Source: Vitreimonas flagellata
Lineage (GTDB): Bacteria > Pseudomonadota > Alphaproteobacteria > Caulobacterales > Aquidulcibacteraceae
NCBI RefSeq assembly: GCF_004634425.1
Contig: NZ_SBJL01000001.1
Location: 1,089,001 to 1,153,000 of the forward strand
Direction of reading: 5' to 3'
DNA: 64,000 nucleotides
How positions within the stretch are numbered: position 1 is the first letter of the stretch; each line of letters starts with the position of its first letter. Positions 15,444 through 24,995 of the stretch are shown one piece after another. Below the pieces are notes generated by a model, which saw only the letters and a program-made list of their open reading frames with translations, was not told where the DNA came from and ran no database searches. The translations under genes and the position numbers were made by a program.

Positions 15444-18011
15444 ATGAGCGAAGTGCAGGATTTTGCCGAAAGCAGCGCGGCGGCGCTTCTGCTTCCGCGC
15501 GCCACGCATGGCGATGCGACGCCTCTTTCCAAGCTTGAGCCGAAGCTTTGGACGCAACGCGATCGGGTGACACGCGTGCGCTTGCTGGATCGCCTTCAGG
15601 GCGCGCGGCACAAGCGCCTGATCTCGCTCGTGGGCCCAGCCGGCAGCGGAAAATCGATCTTGCTGGCGCAGCACTTTCAAGCGTCCCGCGCGCAGAGCGA
15701 GCCGATCGCTTGGCTGACGCTCGATCACGCCGACACCGATCCGCGCCTCCTGCTCAATGGTCTCGTGCGTGCGCTGGAAGCAGCACTTGGGCCAGCGCCA
15801 GACGACGTGCGTCATGACGCGGTCGAGGCCGCGGCGAACGAGCCAGCGCTTGCGGTGCGTCGTCTGCTCGATTGGCCGAAACTCGCCAACGCCGATGCGT
15901 GCGTGATCGTCGATGGCTACGAGATCGTGGCCGGCGCGCCGAGTGCGGCGTTGATAGACGCCTGGGTGCGCGTGAGCGCGACACGCCTCATCGTGGCCAG
16001 CCGCGTTGCGCCCGATGCACCGCTGGCGCTCACGCGCGCGCAAGGCGACGTCGAAAGCATCACCGCGCGCGATCTTGCCCTCGACACCGATGAATTGATG
16101 GCGCTCGCGGGCGAACAGGTTTCGCCCATCTATATCGACCGCCTCATGCGCGAGACAGGCGGCGCACCGGTGGTGGCGTGTCACGCCCTTGGCGCGTTGC
16201 GCGAGCCGATGTTGGAGCGGCCGCCGGTCTATCTGCGCAGCTGGCGCGGCATGTTGCAGGATTATTATCGCGAGCAGCTCCGGCACGATCTGAGTCCGGC
16301 GCTCTGGAACGCGCTGGTTCGCTTGGCGGCGGTCGAATTCTTCAACATCCCGCTAGCGAGCGACATCGTCGGCGCGCCGGCGGGTGAGTTCGTCGCTGAG
16401 CTCTATCGCGAGCGTGGCCTCGTGATCCGGCATGGCGCGGGCGGCATCTATCATGTCGATCCAGGTTTGCGCGCCGCGCTCGCGCCGGAGCTGGAATGGA
16501 TTGAGGAAGACGAGCTGCGTCGGCTGCACAGCCGCGCGGCCGCGTGGTTCGCCAAGCGCGGGCATGCGCCCTATGCAGCATTGCACGCGATCGCCGCCAA
16601 CGATCACAGCTTGGCGGCCGCGTGCATGTCGAAAGCGGGTTCTGCGGCATTCAGCGCGCGCGTGGGCGTGCGCGAACTGCGTTTGAGCTTGAGCAGCCTG
16701 AGCGACATCGACACGCACGAGCCAATCATTACGCAGGCACGCGCGCTAACTTTGGCGCAGGAGGCGCCGAGCCGCTACAGCGATTTGGTCAAAGCCGAAG
16801 TCGTCGACCCCCGCACCGATCCCGAAATGACGCTGATCAATGCGTTTATCGACGCTTACGCCGATATCGCACCTCTGCCGGAATTGGTCGAAGTCTGTCG
16901 CGACCTCGCGATGACGGATAATGTGTCCGATCTGGCGCCGCGTGGGTTAGCGCGTTGCTATCTCTGCTGGGAGGCGTTGCGCGACGGGCGTCTGCAGGAT
17001 GCGCTGCAATGGGCCATGCTCTCGCGCGACGATCTCGACTTTGCCGACGCGGCTTACGCCGGCGTGTTCGTTCATCTCCACGCCGCGCACATTCTCTTTT
17101 ACCTCGACGATATCGAGCGCGCGCGGCTGCACATGAACGAGGCCGAGCAAGCGACGAAGCTCTTCTTCCCGGACGACCCGCGCCTGATGAACCTCGTTTG
17201 GGTGTGGGCCGCCTGGATTGAGTCCGAGCAAGGCGCGGAATTGCGCGCCGAGGACGTTGCGGCGTCGTTCGAGGCGACGTGCAGCGGCGAAGGCTGGGCC
17301 GACGCCTTATGGATGTGCACCGTGTTGGCGAGCCGCCAAGCGATGCGGCGCGGCGATCTGGTTGGCGCAGCGCGCGCCTTGGATCGCGGGCTTGGTGAAG
17401 CCTCTGCGCGTGGCGCTACACGCCTGCTCTGGTCGCTGCGCAGTGAGCGCGTGCGGCTGCTGACGGCGATGGGCGACCTGGATGCTGCGACGTCGGACGC
17501 GCGGCGGCTTGATCTGTTTGATCTCCAGCGCGCGCCGCTTGGCGCCGAGCCTTTGACTTGGCGCGAGGTGACGGAAGGCTGGGTTAACGCGGCACGCCTG
17601 GCTTTAGCGCAAGGCGACCTTGCGCGCGCCAGCGCGCTGGCGGAACGCCTGCAAGCCTTCGCAGCCGAGCGCGAGATTCCGCGCCTGAGCAAGCTCGCCG
17701 CGCGCTTCCTCGACATGATCGCAACCGGCGAGATCGATCCGATGCCGGATTGCGCGGATGATTGTGATGAATGCGAGCAGCAGCCGGTCTGCGAGACCGG
17801 TGCTGTCGCAGCAGCGCGCCAAGGTTCACCCCTTACGCCACGCGAGCAGGAATTGATGAACCTTGTCGCCAAGGGCTTGGTGAACAAGCAGATCGCATAC
17901 GAGCTCGGTGTGACCGAGACGACGATCAAATTCCACATGCGCAACATCTATAAAAAACTCAGGGCCCGCAACCGTGTGCAGGCCCTGATGCGCTTGGGTG
18001 GTTCAGACTGA
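15444..18011 (+). CDS. MalT-like LuxR-family regulator (STAND ATPase) with a cysteine cluster
   Basis: 855 residues. An N-terminal P-loop GPAGSGKSILLAQHF (about 56-70) and a Walker-B-like CVIVDGYEI (about 152-160) identify an NTPase of the MalT/LAL type. A long TPR-like helical sensor region follows (about 350-750), then a LuxR HTH at the C-terminus (LTPREQELMNLVAKGLVNKQIAYELGVTETTIKFHMRNIYKKL). Just before the HTH is C770-x3-C774-x2-C777-x5-C783, which is unusual for the family and could bind zinc or an iron-sulfur cluster. It follows the FAD oxidase by 21 bases and may be co-transcribed. The inducer is unknown. Confidence 0.9.
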   Translation: MSEVQDFAESSAAALLLPRATHGDATPLSKLEPKLWTQRDRVTRVRLLDRLQGARHKRLISLVGPAGSGKSILLAQHFQASRAQSEPIAWLTLDHADTDPRLLLNGLVRALEAALGPAPDDVRHDAVEAAANEPALAVRRLLDWPKLANADACVIVDGYEIVAGAPSAALIDAWVRVSATRLIVASRVAPDAPLALTRAQGDVESITARDLALDTDELMALAGEQVSPIYIDRLMRETGGAPVVACHALGALREPMLERPPVYLRSWRGMLQDYYREQLRHDLSPALWNALVRLAAVEFFNIPLASDIVGAPAGEFVAELYRERGLVIRHGAGGIYHVDPGLRAALAPELEWIEEDELRRLHSRAAAWFAKRGHAPYAALHAIAANDHSLAAACMSKAGSAAFSARVGVRELRLSLSSLSDIDTHEPIITQARALTLAQEAPSRYSDLVKAEVVDPRTDPEMTLINAFIDAYADIAPLPELVEVCRDLAMTDNVSDLAPRGLARCYLCWEALRDGRLQDALQWAMLSRDDLDFADAAYAGVFVHLHAAHILFYLDDIERARLHMNEAEQATKLFFPDDPRLMNLVWVWAAWIESEQGAELRAEDVAASFEATCSGEGWADALWMCTVLASRQAMRRGDLVGAARALDRGLGEASARGATRLLWSLRSERVRLLTAMGDLDAATSDARRLDLFDLQRAPLGAEPLTWREVTEGWVNAARLALAQGDLARASALAERLQAFAAEREIPRLSKLAARFLDMIATGEIDPMPDCADDCDECEQQPVCETGAVAAARQGSPLTPREQELMNLVAKGLVNKQIAYELGVTETTIKFHMRNIYKKLRARNRVQALMRLGGSD

Positions 18012-18012
18012 T

Positions 18013-18046
18013 CGCCGCGCTCTCTGGGGAGAGCGCGGCGCGTTTT
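18013..18046 (+). terminator. Intrinsic terminator after the MalT-like regulator
   Basis: A perfect 12-bp stem CGCCGCGCTCTC / GAGAGCGCGGCG with loop TGGG follows the stop by one base and is succeeded by CGTTTTG. The T tract is short. The convergent TonB receptor gene ends at 18048, so the stem probably serves both strands. Confidence 0.85.
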
Positions 18047-18047
18047 G

Positions 18048-20180
18048 TTAGAATCGATAACCGAGTTGAACGCCGTAGCGTTGCGTGCGACCGCGTACGC
18101 CGACCTCAGCGTATGAGGTGATGATGCGGCTTGAGGCGTCGGAATAATATTCTTCGTCGAACGCGTTATCGAGGAAGGCCGTCAGCGTCCACGTCTCGCT
18201 GCGCAGCGTGGCGCGGAGATCAACCAGCGAATATGTCGGCTGGTTGTCGAGATAATACGGCAACGCACCATTGGCCTCGCGGCTGTAATATTCGTAATAG
18301 AGCCCCGATTGACCAGTGAGTGCTGCGCGCAATTGCAGATCCCACGCATCCGAGACGGGTTGTGTATAATCGAGCGCCAGATTGTAAGTGAATTCCGGCG
18401 AGAATGGCGGGCGATTGCCCTCCACAATCGAGAGCGCCGGGAAATCCTTGATCTCGCTATCAAGATAGCCGACGCCGCCGCTCAGCGTCAGCGCCGAGGT
18501 CAGACGCGCGGAGAACTCGGCTTCGAGGCCGACGCTCTCAGTCTCAGGAATGTTGACCATACCCTGTTGGCCGGTGCCGAGATCCAGCAATTGCACTTGC
18601 TGGTTCTCGTAAAGGATCGAGTACGCGGCCACGTTTAGCAGCAAGCGGCCGTCGAAGAGATAGGATTTCAGGCCGACTTCGAAATTTGTCGTCTCTTCGG
18701 AATCGTAGATGCGATCAAACACTGGGCCCGGCGTGTTGAAGCCGCCGCTGCGGAAGCCCTGCGCGGCCGTCGCGTAGAGCGTCAGGTCGGGGGCCAAGGT
18801 GTACGCCAGCGAGAGCTTCGGCTGGAACATCGTGAAGGTGTGGCTGACCACGCGATCGGGATCGCCAAGGGCGGCCAGATTGTTGGTTTGTTCGCGCTCG
18901 TCTTCGTCGTAGCGGCCGGCGAGCGTGAGTTCGAGGCGATCGGTGATGTCGTAGTTCACCTGCGCGAACGCGGCCCAGGCGGAATTGTCGTCCGTCGCGT
19001 CGGCGAGCAGATTCAACGCGAACGGCACGACTTCCACATCGGTGAAGCGATTGCGCTCGGTCGCGACATAAAACAGGCCCGCCGTGTAGCGCAACGGCCC
19101 TTCGTTGGATGATGTGAGACGAAGCTCTTGGCTCAGCGCTTCGATCTCGGTGCTTTGCAGGTTGAGCTCAAGCACATCGGCCGGCGACATATCAAGGTCG
19201 TAGCTCGATTCATCCGAGGATTGCACGTAGCCAGTGGTGGCGCTCAGCACGCCAAGGTCCGTGTCAAGCGAGGCTTTGAACGAGACCTCGTCCACTTCGA
19301 GTCGGCCCCAACCCTCGCGGCCGGAAACCGGCGGCAAAGAGAAATCATCTGTATCGCCTGTGGCGAGGATCGAAGCGTTATAGCCTGCGTTCTCCGTCGT
19401 ATCGTGCGAGGCACGGAAATCGAGCGTGAGATCATCGGTCGGTCGCGCCAGCAAGCGCAGGCGCCCGTAGGAATTCATGAGCGCGTTGGTTTCCGTGCCG
19501 GTGATCGGATTGGTGATCGTGCCGTTGAAATCATTGTAGTGACCGGTGACGCGGAAGAGCAGACGATCGGAGCCAAGCGGGCCCGAGAGCACGCCTTCGA
19601 TCATCTCGTCTTCGCCATTGGCGTAACCGACGGTGACGCCGCCCTCGAATTCATCCGTTGGTTCGCGTGTCACGATATTGATCGCGCCGCCGATGGCGTT
19701 CCGGCCGTAGAGCGCGCCCTGCGGGCCACGCAACACTTCGATACGCTCGACGTCGACCAGACCCTGGTTGATAGCGCTGACGCTGATCACTTGCACGCCG
19801 TCGACCACGACAGCGACCGGGGCTTCGCCTTGATATTGCTGACCGACGCCGCGAATGTTGATGAGCGCGATGCCTGGCGATTGGCTGGCTTCGACCAACG
19901 CCACACCTGGCGTAAGGCGGACGAAATCATTGAGTTCGTTCACGCCCGCGCGTTCGATGTGTTCGGCGGAAAATGCAGTGATCGCATCCGGCACGTCGAT
20001 CAAGCGTTCGGCGCGTGAGCGCGCCGTGACGACCAATTCCTCGACGCCGCCGTCATCGGCTTCCGCCGCCGGCGTGGTTTGTGCAAGCGTGGCGCCCGCC
20101 CAGCCCAGAGAGATCAGCGACGTCGCGCTGAACAATAAATTCCGCATCGTCGCGGCCGTGGCTTTCTCGCGCTTGGACAT
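18048..20180 (-). CDS. TonB-dependent outer membrane receptor
   Basis: 710 residues from MSKREKATAATMRNLLFSAT, chosen because GGGGG lies upstream and the longer frame (to 20345) adds non-signal sequence. Signal peptide to about residue 35, TonB-box-like VEELVVTARSR, plug domain (INIRGVGQQYQGEAPVAVVVDGV, RIEVLRGPQGALYGRNAIGGAINIVTREP), then a 22-strand barrel ending in YGVQLGYRF with a terminal Phe. It imports a scarce ligand with energy from TonB. The ligand is not evident; it resembles the iron-complex/nutrient receptors abundant in Caulobacterales. Neighbouring genes (DJ-1/PfpI, Rieske operon) are possible partners but not proof. Confidence 0.93.
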   Translation of the reverse strand: MSKREKATAATMRNLLFSATSLISLGWAGATLAQTTPAAEADDGGVEELVVTARSRAERLIDVPDAITAFSAEHIERAGVNELNDFVRLTPGVALVEASQSPGIALINIRGVGQQYQGEAPVAVVVDGVQVISVSAINQGLVDVERIEVLRGPQGALYGRNAIGGAINIVTREPTDEFEGGVTVGYANGEDEMIEGVLSGPLGSDRLLFRVTGHYNDFNGTITNPITGTETNALMNSYGRLRLLARPTDDLTLDFRASHDTTENAGYNASILATGDTDDFSLPPVSGREGWGRLEVDEVSFKASLDTDLGVLSATTGYVQSSDESSYDLDMSPADVLELNLQSTEIEALSQELRLTSSNEGPLRYTAGLFYVATERNRFTDVEVVPFALNLLADATDDNSAWAAFAQVNYDITDRLELTLAGRYDEDEREQTNNLAALGDPDRVVSHTFTMFQPKLSLAYTLAPDLTLYATAAQGFRSGGFNTPGPVFDRIYDSEETTNFEVGLKSYLFDGRLLLNVAAYSILYENQQVQLLDLGTGQQGMVNIPETESVGLEAEFSARLTSALTLSGGVGYLDSEIKDFPALSIVEGNRPPFSPEFTYNLALDYTQPVSDAWDLQLRAALTGQSGLYYEYYSREANGALPYYLDNQPTYSLVDLRATLRSETWTLTAFLDNAFDEEYYSDASSRIITSYAEVGVRGRTQRYGVQLGYRF

Positions 20181-20360
20181 GCTGCAACCCCCGTAGAGCT
20201 TTATAGCTTCGCAAAGCTTCCCGGCGGCGCCGTCGGATTCATAGCTGCCCAGTGGGATAGGTGTTGCATGCGTCGATGTTCGCGTGCGGCACGAGCTTAC
20301 GCACGCGCGTTCGCGCCACACGCATGCGTGCGGCGCGTTTCGCAACTTGTAGGTTTAGGG

Positions 20361-21053
20361 CTAGGCGCTGGCGCCGAGTTTTCGCAGCATCGCTTGCGCC
20401 AACGGCAGGGCCGATGCGGGGTTTTGCCCGGTGAACACGAAATCAGATTGCACCACATGCGCGGCGAAGGGCGGTGCGGCGCTGTAATAGCCGCACGCCC
20501 GCTTCAACGCTTCTTCCGGCAAAATCGGCACGATCTTGTCGAAGCCGACTGCGATCTCTTCCGCATTGCTGACAGAAGTCACGTTACGGCCGCGCACCAG
20601 CGCTAAGCCTTCGGGCGTTTTCACGTCGGCCAACGCCACCGCGCCGTGGCATACGGCGCCGATGATCGCGCTGCGTGCGGCTAGCCCATCAAGGAACGCG
20701 AGAAGCGTCGCGTTGCCAGGGAAATCCCAGGCGCCGCCGACGCCGCCAACCACAAAGCACGCGTCGAAATCGGAGGCCGCCACATCCTTGATCGCTTTTG
20801 TATTGGCGAGCGCAGCCTGCGCCTCGGCATCGTCCATGAAGCGTTGGCCAACCAGAGAAATCCAGCCTTCGCCCAGACTCATGGGATCGAGTGGCGCAGC
20901 GCCTCCCTTGATCGACGCCATCGCGACGTCGCAACCGGCTTCCTTGAAGGCGTAATAGGGCTGCGCGAGCTCTTCGAGCCAGGAGCCGGTCTTTGAGCCC
21001 GTGCTGCCGAGTTCGGTATGCGAGGTGAGGATGAGAAGAATTCTGTGAGCCAT
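20361..21053 (-). CDS. DJ-1/PfpI superfamily protein (type 1 glutamine amidotransferase-like)
   Basis: 230 residues from MAHRILLILTSHTELGSTGS, with AGGAGG seven bases upstream of that ATG; a longer in-frame start at 21053+30 is disfavoured. The nucleophile elbow is GAVCHGAVAL (about residue 140), with an upstream Glu (EEL and 'YYAFKEAG' region) typical of the Hsp31/class-I branch. Such proteins act as glyoxalases, chaperones or deglycases. It is divergent from the Rieske oxygenase operon with 188 bases between, suggesting a shared regulator. Substrate unknown. Confidence 0.9.
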   Translation of the reverse strand: MAHRILLILTSHTELGSTGSKTGSWLEELAQPYYAFKEAGCDVAMASIKGGAAPLDPMSLGEGWISLVGQRFMDDAEAQAALANTKAIKDVAASDFDACFVVGGVGGAWDFPGNATLLAFLDGLAARSAIIGAVCHGAVALADVKTPEGLALVRGRNVTSVSNAEEIAVGFDKIVPILPEEALKRACGYYSAAPPFAAHVVQSDFVFTGQNPASALPLAQAMLRKLGASA

Positions 21054-21241
21054 GCGCGCGCCTCCTGTGTGCTGGCAAAGCACCTGAGGCGGCCCTTAAG
21101 CGCCAGCTAGCAGAACGAACGGCGGCGCAACCTGCCCGGAAGATCGCGCCGCCTACCCCTTCGGACAGGTTGGAGCGGACGCATTCTGAGCGGACTTTGA
21201 TCCGAGCCGGCGCACTCCACGCGCCGATCCGGAGACTTTGC

Positions 21242-22255
21242 ATGGCCGACGATCAACGGGGCGCGGGCCTCGCCAATCCGCCCCGGCGCCATATCAGCCA
21301 CGACATTCCAGCGGAGGGCCAGGACGGCCTCTTCACGCAGGCGTGGTATCCGATCTGCCTTTCGAGCGCTGCGACCAACACAAATGTGCGCGGCTTCGAT
21401 TTCCTCGACGGGCGCGTGATCGTTGTGCGAGATGAGCAAGGTGAGGCGCAAGTGCTCTCCGCCTATTGCCCGCACATGGGCGCGGACTTGGCGGCGGGCC
21501 ACATGGTCGACGGGCAAATCCGCTGCGTCTTCCACCATTGGAAATACGGCGCCGACGGGCGCTGCCGTTCGACAGCGATCGGCGATCCGGCGCCGGAAGC
21601 GGCGAAGCTCTTCCGTTTTCCCACGCAGGAGCGATGGGGTTTGGTGTGGGCCTACAACGGCGAGACCCCGCATTACGATCTGCCGGACATGCCGTTCCCG
21701 GACGACGAACTCGTCTTCAAAGTGCGCGTGCTGCCGGACCTCCCGGTCGATCCCTGGATCATCTGCGCCAACACGCCGGATATGCAGCACATCAAGACCC
21801 TGCACGGCATAAATATCGAAGGCGAAGATCAGCACGATGCGGTCGAATGGACCGATCACTCGCTCAAATACAAATTCACCGGCATCTATTCGAACGGCGA
21901 TAAGCTCACCAATGAGATCGGCATCTTTGGGCCAACGCTCTATTGGCAATCGAGCCAATTTGGCGACAAATGGTTCGGCTTTATGTCGCCGTTTGGCCTG
22001 CCGCGCCCATCGGTGTCATCGCTCTATATGGTTGTGTGTGCACGTAAGGACATGGGCACGGCCGAGGAGATCGACGCCTGGCTCGAATTCGTCATCGATC
22101 TCGAAACTAAGGTTGTCAGCGAAGACGTCCACAACATGCTGACGATGAAATTCAAGCCGGGCGTGCTCACGCGGAGCGATCAAACGCTAGCGCGATATCT
22201 GCGTATGATGAAGACTTTCCCCCGCGCCCATCCTTCGGCCGAGTTTATTAAGTGA
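21242..22255 (+). CDS. Rieske [2Fe-2S] non-heme iron oxygenase, alpha subunit
   Basis: 337 residues from MADDQRGAGLANPPRR (GGAG precedes the ATG; the open frame upstream is not used). Rieske ligands C76-x-H78 and C95-x2-H98 are plain (CPHMGADL and CVFHHWKY). The mononuclear iron site appears as N-x2-D-x2-H-x4-H in NTPDMQHIKTLH. This is the architecture of ring- or methyl-oxidising oxygenases of the VanA/KshA type. Reductase and ferredoxin partners are not encoded nearby. It is the first gene of a three-gene operon with an SRPBCC protein and an FAD oxidase. Confidence 0.93.
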   Translation: MADDQRGAGLANPPRRHISHDIPAEGQDGLFTQAWYPICLSSAATNTNVRGFDFLDGRVIVVRDEQGEAQVLSAYCPHMGADLAAGHMVDGQIRCVFHHWKYGADGRCRSTAIGDPAPEAAKLFRFPTQERWGLVWAYNGETPHYDLPDMPFPDDELVFKVRVLPDLPVDPWIICANTPDMQHIKTLHGINIEGEDQHDAVEWTDHSLKYKFTGIYSNGDKLTNEIGIFGPTLYWQSSQFGDKWFGFMSPFGLPRPSVSSLYMVVCARKDMGTAEEIDAWLEFVIDLETKVVSEDVHNMLTMKFKPGVLTRSDQTLARYLRMMKTFPRAHPSAEFIK

Positions 22256-22262
22256 GGCGAAT

Positions 22263-22697
22263 ATGTCAGGCTGCTACACCACCAAAACCACCATCGCCGC
22301 CCCCGCTGAGGCGGTCTGGGACGTGATCAATGATCTGGGCAACATGGATGTCGCAACCGGCATGGCCGATCGCGTCGAAATCTCCACGCGCGATGGCGTA
22401 CCGCTGCGCACGCTGCATCTGACGCCCGCACTCGGCGGCGGTGTTGTGGCGGAGAAGATCACGCTGATCGACAATGCAAAGATGCACATGAATTACGAAG
22501 TGGTCGATTTCGGGCCGCTGCCGGCGACGAGCTATAAAGGCTTCATGAAATTCATTCCGGACGGCGCCAAGACGATCCTGGACTATGAAGCACGCTATGA
22601 GGGCTCTGACATCGACGCGCTCGGCGCTATGGCCAAAGGCAATATCGACATGCTGGTGACCAACATCGAAACGGCCGTCGCCAACGCCAAGCGCTAA
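22263..22697 (+). CDS. SRPBCC-family protein, oxygenase-linked
   Basis: 144 residues. It starts MSGCYTTKTTIAAPAEAVWDVINDLGNMDVATGMADRVE, the opening strand and helix of the polyketide cyclase/dehydrase (START-like) family, and ends with a long C-terminal helix (MAKGNIDMLVTNIETAVANAK). It begins seven bases after the Rieske gene. It differs from the three AHSA1 paralogues at 7.5-8.9 kb. It probably binds the hydrophobic substrate or product of the oxygenase; this is an inference from context. Confidence 0.85.
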   Translation: MSGCYTTKTTIAAPAEAVWDVINDLGNMDVATGMADRVEISTRDGVPLRTLHLTPALGGGVVAEKITLIDNAKMHMNYEVVDFGPLPATSYKGFMKFIPDGAKTILDYEARYEGSDIDALGAMAKGNIDMLVTNIETAVANAKR

Positions 22698-22718
22698 CGC
22701 GCACACAAGGTTCATTGC

Positions 22719-23960
22719 ATGCGTGACTCAGCCGACATCGTGATTGTCGGCGCGGGGATCATTGGCCTGTGCACGGCGCTGCAACTCGCGCGCCGCGCGG
22801 ACGCCAAGATCATCGTGCTCGACAAGGGCGCCGGGCCCGGCGAAGGCTCCACCGGCGCGTCATCGGCCGTGTGCCGTTTCAAATACACGCGCCCGGAGAC
22901 GGTGAACCTCGCCCGCGACGGCATCGCTGCGTATCAGAATTGGTCCGAGTTTGTGGGGCTTAAGGCGCCGCTCGCACAATTCCACCGCCACGGCGTGCTC
23001 TGGTTCGCCGATGGCCGCAACGATTGGCCGGCGCAAGAAGTTGCGCGACTTGCATCACATGGCATTCGCGCGGCCGTGATGGATGACAAGCAGCTGACGG
23101 AGCGCTTTCCCGCGCTGAACCCCTGCGCGATCCCGCCGGATCTTGAAAGCGGCTCGGATCACACATGCGGCGCCGGCGGGCTTCATTTGCTTGAGCTGGA
23201 CGGCGGCTACATGGACCCCGTCGATGCGCTGCAAGATCTACTGACAGCGCTCCGCGCGCTTGGTGTTGACGTGCGCTTCCGCGCAGGCGTCACGGGGATT
23301 GAAACGCATGGCGGCGCTGTGCTTGGCGTGAGCTTGGCCGACGGCGGGCGCATTGCATGCGGGCAGATCGTCAACGCGGCGGGCCCCTGGTGCAACGATA
23401 TCTTCGCGCATGTCGGCCTCGATTGCCCTTGGCCGTTGAAGCCGACGCGGATTCAGGTTGTGCATCTCGATCGCCCTGCCGAAGTGATTGGCGACATCCC
23501 CGTGGCGGTCGATCCGTTGAGCGGGATCTATTTCCGCTCGCAGAGCCGCGGCCAAGAAATCATCGTGGGCTCCATCCTCGAAGAAGACGAGCGCGAGGCG
23601 ATTGAGCGTCCGGACGATTATGCGCGCTTCGTCGAAGACGATTTCGCGCGAATAAAGCTGCACGCGCTTCAGCACAAAATCCCCGAGCTCAGCATTCGCG
23701 GCAAAGTGCGGGGCTATAGCGGCCTCTACACCATCAACGCGACTGACGTGCACCCGGTCGTCGGTAGGACGGCTGTGCGCGGCTTCTATGTCGCCAATGG
23801 CTGCAGCGGCCACGGCTTCAAACTGGCGCCCGCCATCGGCTCACTCATCGCCCAGGAAATCGCTGGCAAGGGCGGCGCCTTCGACACCGACGTCGCGCCC
23901 AGCTTCCTCGCCTTCGACCGCCCGCCCATCGCGATCGCCTCAAAAAGCGTGCTGGCTTAG
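22719..23960 (+). CDS. FAD-dependent oxidoreductase (DAO family, sarcosine/glycine oxidase-like)
   Basis: 413 residues. The FAD motif IVIVGAGIIGLCTALQLARRADAKIIVLDKG is at residues 6-36. The C-terminal segment VHPVVGRTAVRGFYVANGCSGHGFKLAPAIG is the flavin-binding end typical of sarcosine oxidase beta and glycine oxidase relatives. The expected reaction is oxidation of an N-methyl or secondary amine. Together with a Rieske oxygenase and SRPBCC protein, it suggests a short pathway degrading a methylated or aromatic amine. The substrate is not determined. Confidence 0.88.
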   Translation: MRDSADIVIVGAGIIGLCTALQLARRADAKIIVLDKGAGPGEGSTGASSAVCRFKYTRPETVNLARDGIAAYQNWSEFVGLKAPLAQFHRHGVLWFADGRNDWPAQEVARLASHGIRAAVMDDKQLTERFPALNPCAIPPDLESGSDHTCGAGGLHLLELDGGYMDPVDALQDLLTALRALGVDVRFRAGVTGIETHGGAVLGVSLADGGRIACGQIVNAAGPWCNDIFAHVGLDCPWPLKPTRIQVVHLDRPAEVIGDIPVAVDPLSGIYFRSQSRGQEIIVGSILEEDEREAIERPDDYARFVEDDFARIKLHALQHKIPELSIRGKVRGYSGLYTINATDVHPVVGRTAVRGFYVANGCSGHGFKLAPAIGSLIAQEIAGKGGAFDTDVAPSFLAFDRPPIAIASKSVLA

Positions 23961-24059
23961 GCCAAAGGTTAACGGCGGGCCTCACGAAAACGCACGCCTG
24001 AGCGCCCCAACAGCGTTCGGCGTCTCGATTCCTGCTGCATCCGCGTATAGTCAGGAGGC

Positions 24060-24995
24060 ATGACGCCAGCGGCCGCCTCCGCCAGCCTTTCCGCCACGCG
24101 CTTGACGCATCTGCAGATGCTCGAGGCGGAGGCTATTCATATTATGCGCGAGGTCGTCGCCGAGGCGCAGCGGCCGGTGATGCTCTATTCGATCGGCAAG
24201 GACAGCGCCGTCATGCTGCATCTGGCGGCGAAGGCGTTTTACCCTGCGCCGCCGCCTTTCCCGCTGCTGCATGTCGACACGACCTGGAAGTTTCAGGCCA
24301 TGTACGAGATGCGCACGCGTATGGCGGAGGAGCTGGGCGCGGAGCTGATCGTTTACACCAACCCGGACGGGCTTGAGCGCAATATCAATCCGTTCGATCA
24401 CGGCTCGGCGATCCATACCCAGATTTGGAAGACTGAGGGCCTGCGTCAGGCGCTCGACAAATACGGGTTCGACGCGGCCTTCGGCGGCGCGCGGCGCGAT
24501 GAAGAGAAGAGCCGCGCCAAGGAGCGCATCTTCTCTTTCCGGTCCGCCAATCATCGCTGGGATCCGAAGAGCCAGCGGCCGGAGCTTTGGCGGCTCTACA
24601 ACGCACACAAGCGCAAGGGCGAGAGCATCCGCGTGTTCCCGCTCTCGAATTGGACCGAGCTGGATGTCTGGCAATACATCCACCTGGAGAACATTCCGAT
24701 CGTGCCGCTCTATTTCGCGGCGCCGCGGCCAGTGGTGAAGCGCGACGGCTCGTTGATCATGGTGGACGACAGCCGCATGCCGCTGGAGCCGGGCGAAAAG
24801 CCGGAGATCAAGCGCGTGCGCTTCCGTACCCTCGGCTGCTACCCGCTGACCGGCGCGATCGAGAGCGACGCCGACACGCTACCGGCGATCATTCAGGAAA
24901 TGCTGCTCGCGACGACGAGCGAGCGCCAAGGCCGCGTGATCGATCACGATCAGAGCGCCAGCATGGAGAAGAAGAAGCAGGAGGGCTATTTCTGA
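24060..24995 (+). CDS. cysD: Sulfate adenylyltransferase subunit 2
   Basis: 311 residues. PP-loop motif [12 protein letters not shown] near residue 43, and the [19 protein letters not shown] start and [20 protein letters not shown] and KKQEGYF end characteristic of CysD. A strong AGGAGG lies one base before the ATG at 24060; that start is retained because the RLTHL segment matches E. coli CysD. It activates sulfate to adenosine 5'-phosphosulfate together with CysN. Its TGA overlaps the ATG of cysNC by one base (TGATG), so the two are coupled. Confidence 0.97.
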   Translation: MTPAAASASLSATRLTHLQMLEAEAIHIMREVVAEAQRPVMLYSIGKDSAVMLHLAAKAFYPAPPPFPLLHVDTTWKFQAMYEMRTRMAEELGAELIVYTNPDGLERNINPFDHGSAIHTQIWKTEGLRQALDKYGFDAAFGGARRDEEKSRAKERIFSFRSANHRWDPKSQRPELWRLYNAHKRKGESIRVFPLSNWTELDVWQYIHLENIPIVPLYFAAPRPVVKRDGSLIMVDDSRMPLEPGEKPEIKRVRFRTLGCYPLTGAIESDADTLPAIIQEMLLATTSERQGRVIDHDQSASMEKKKQEGYF

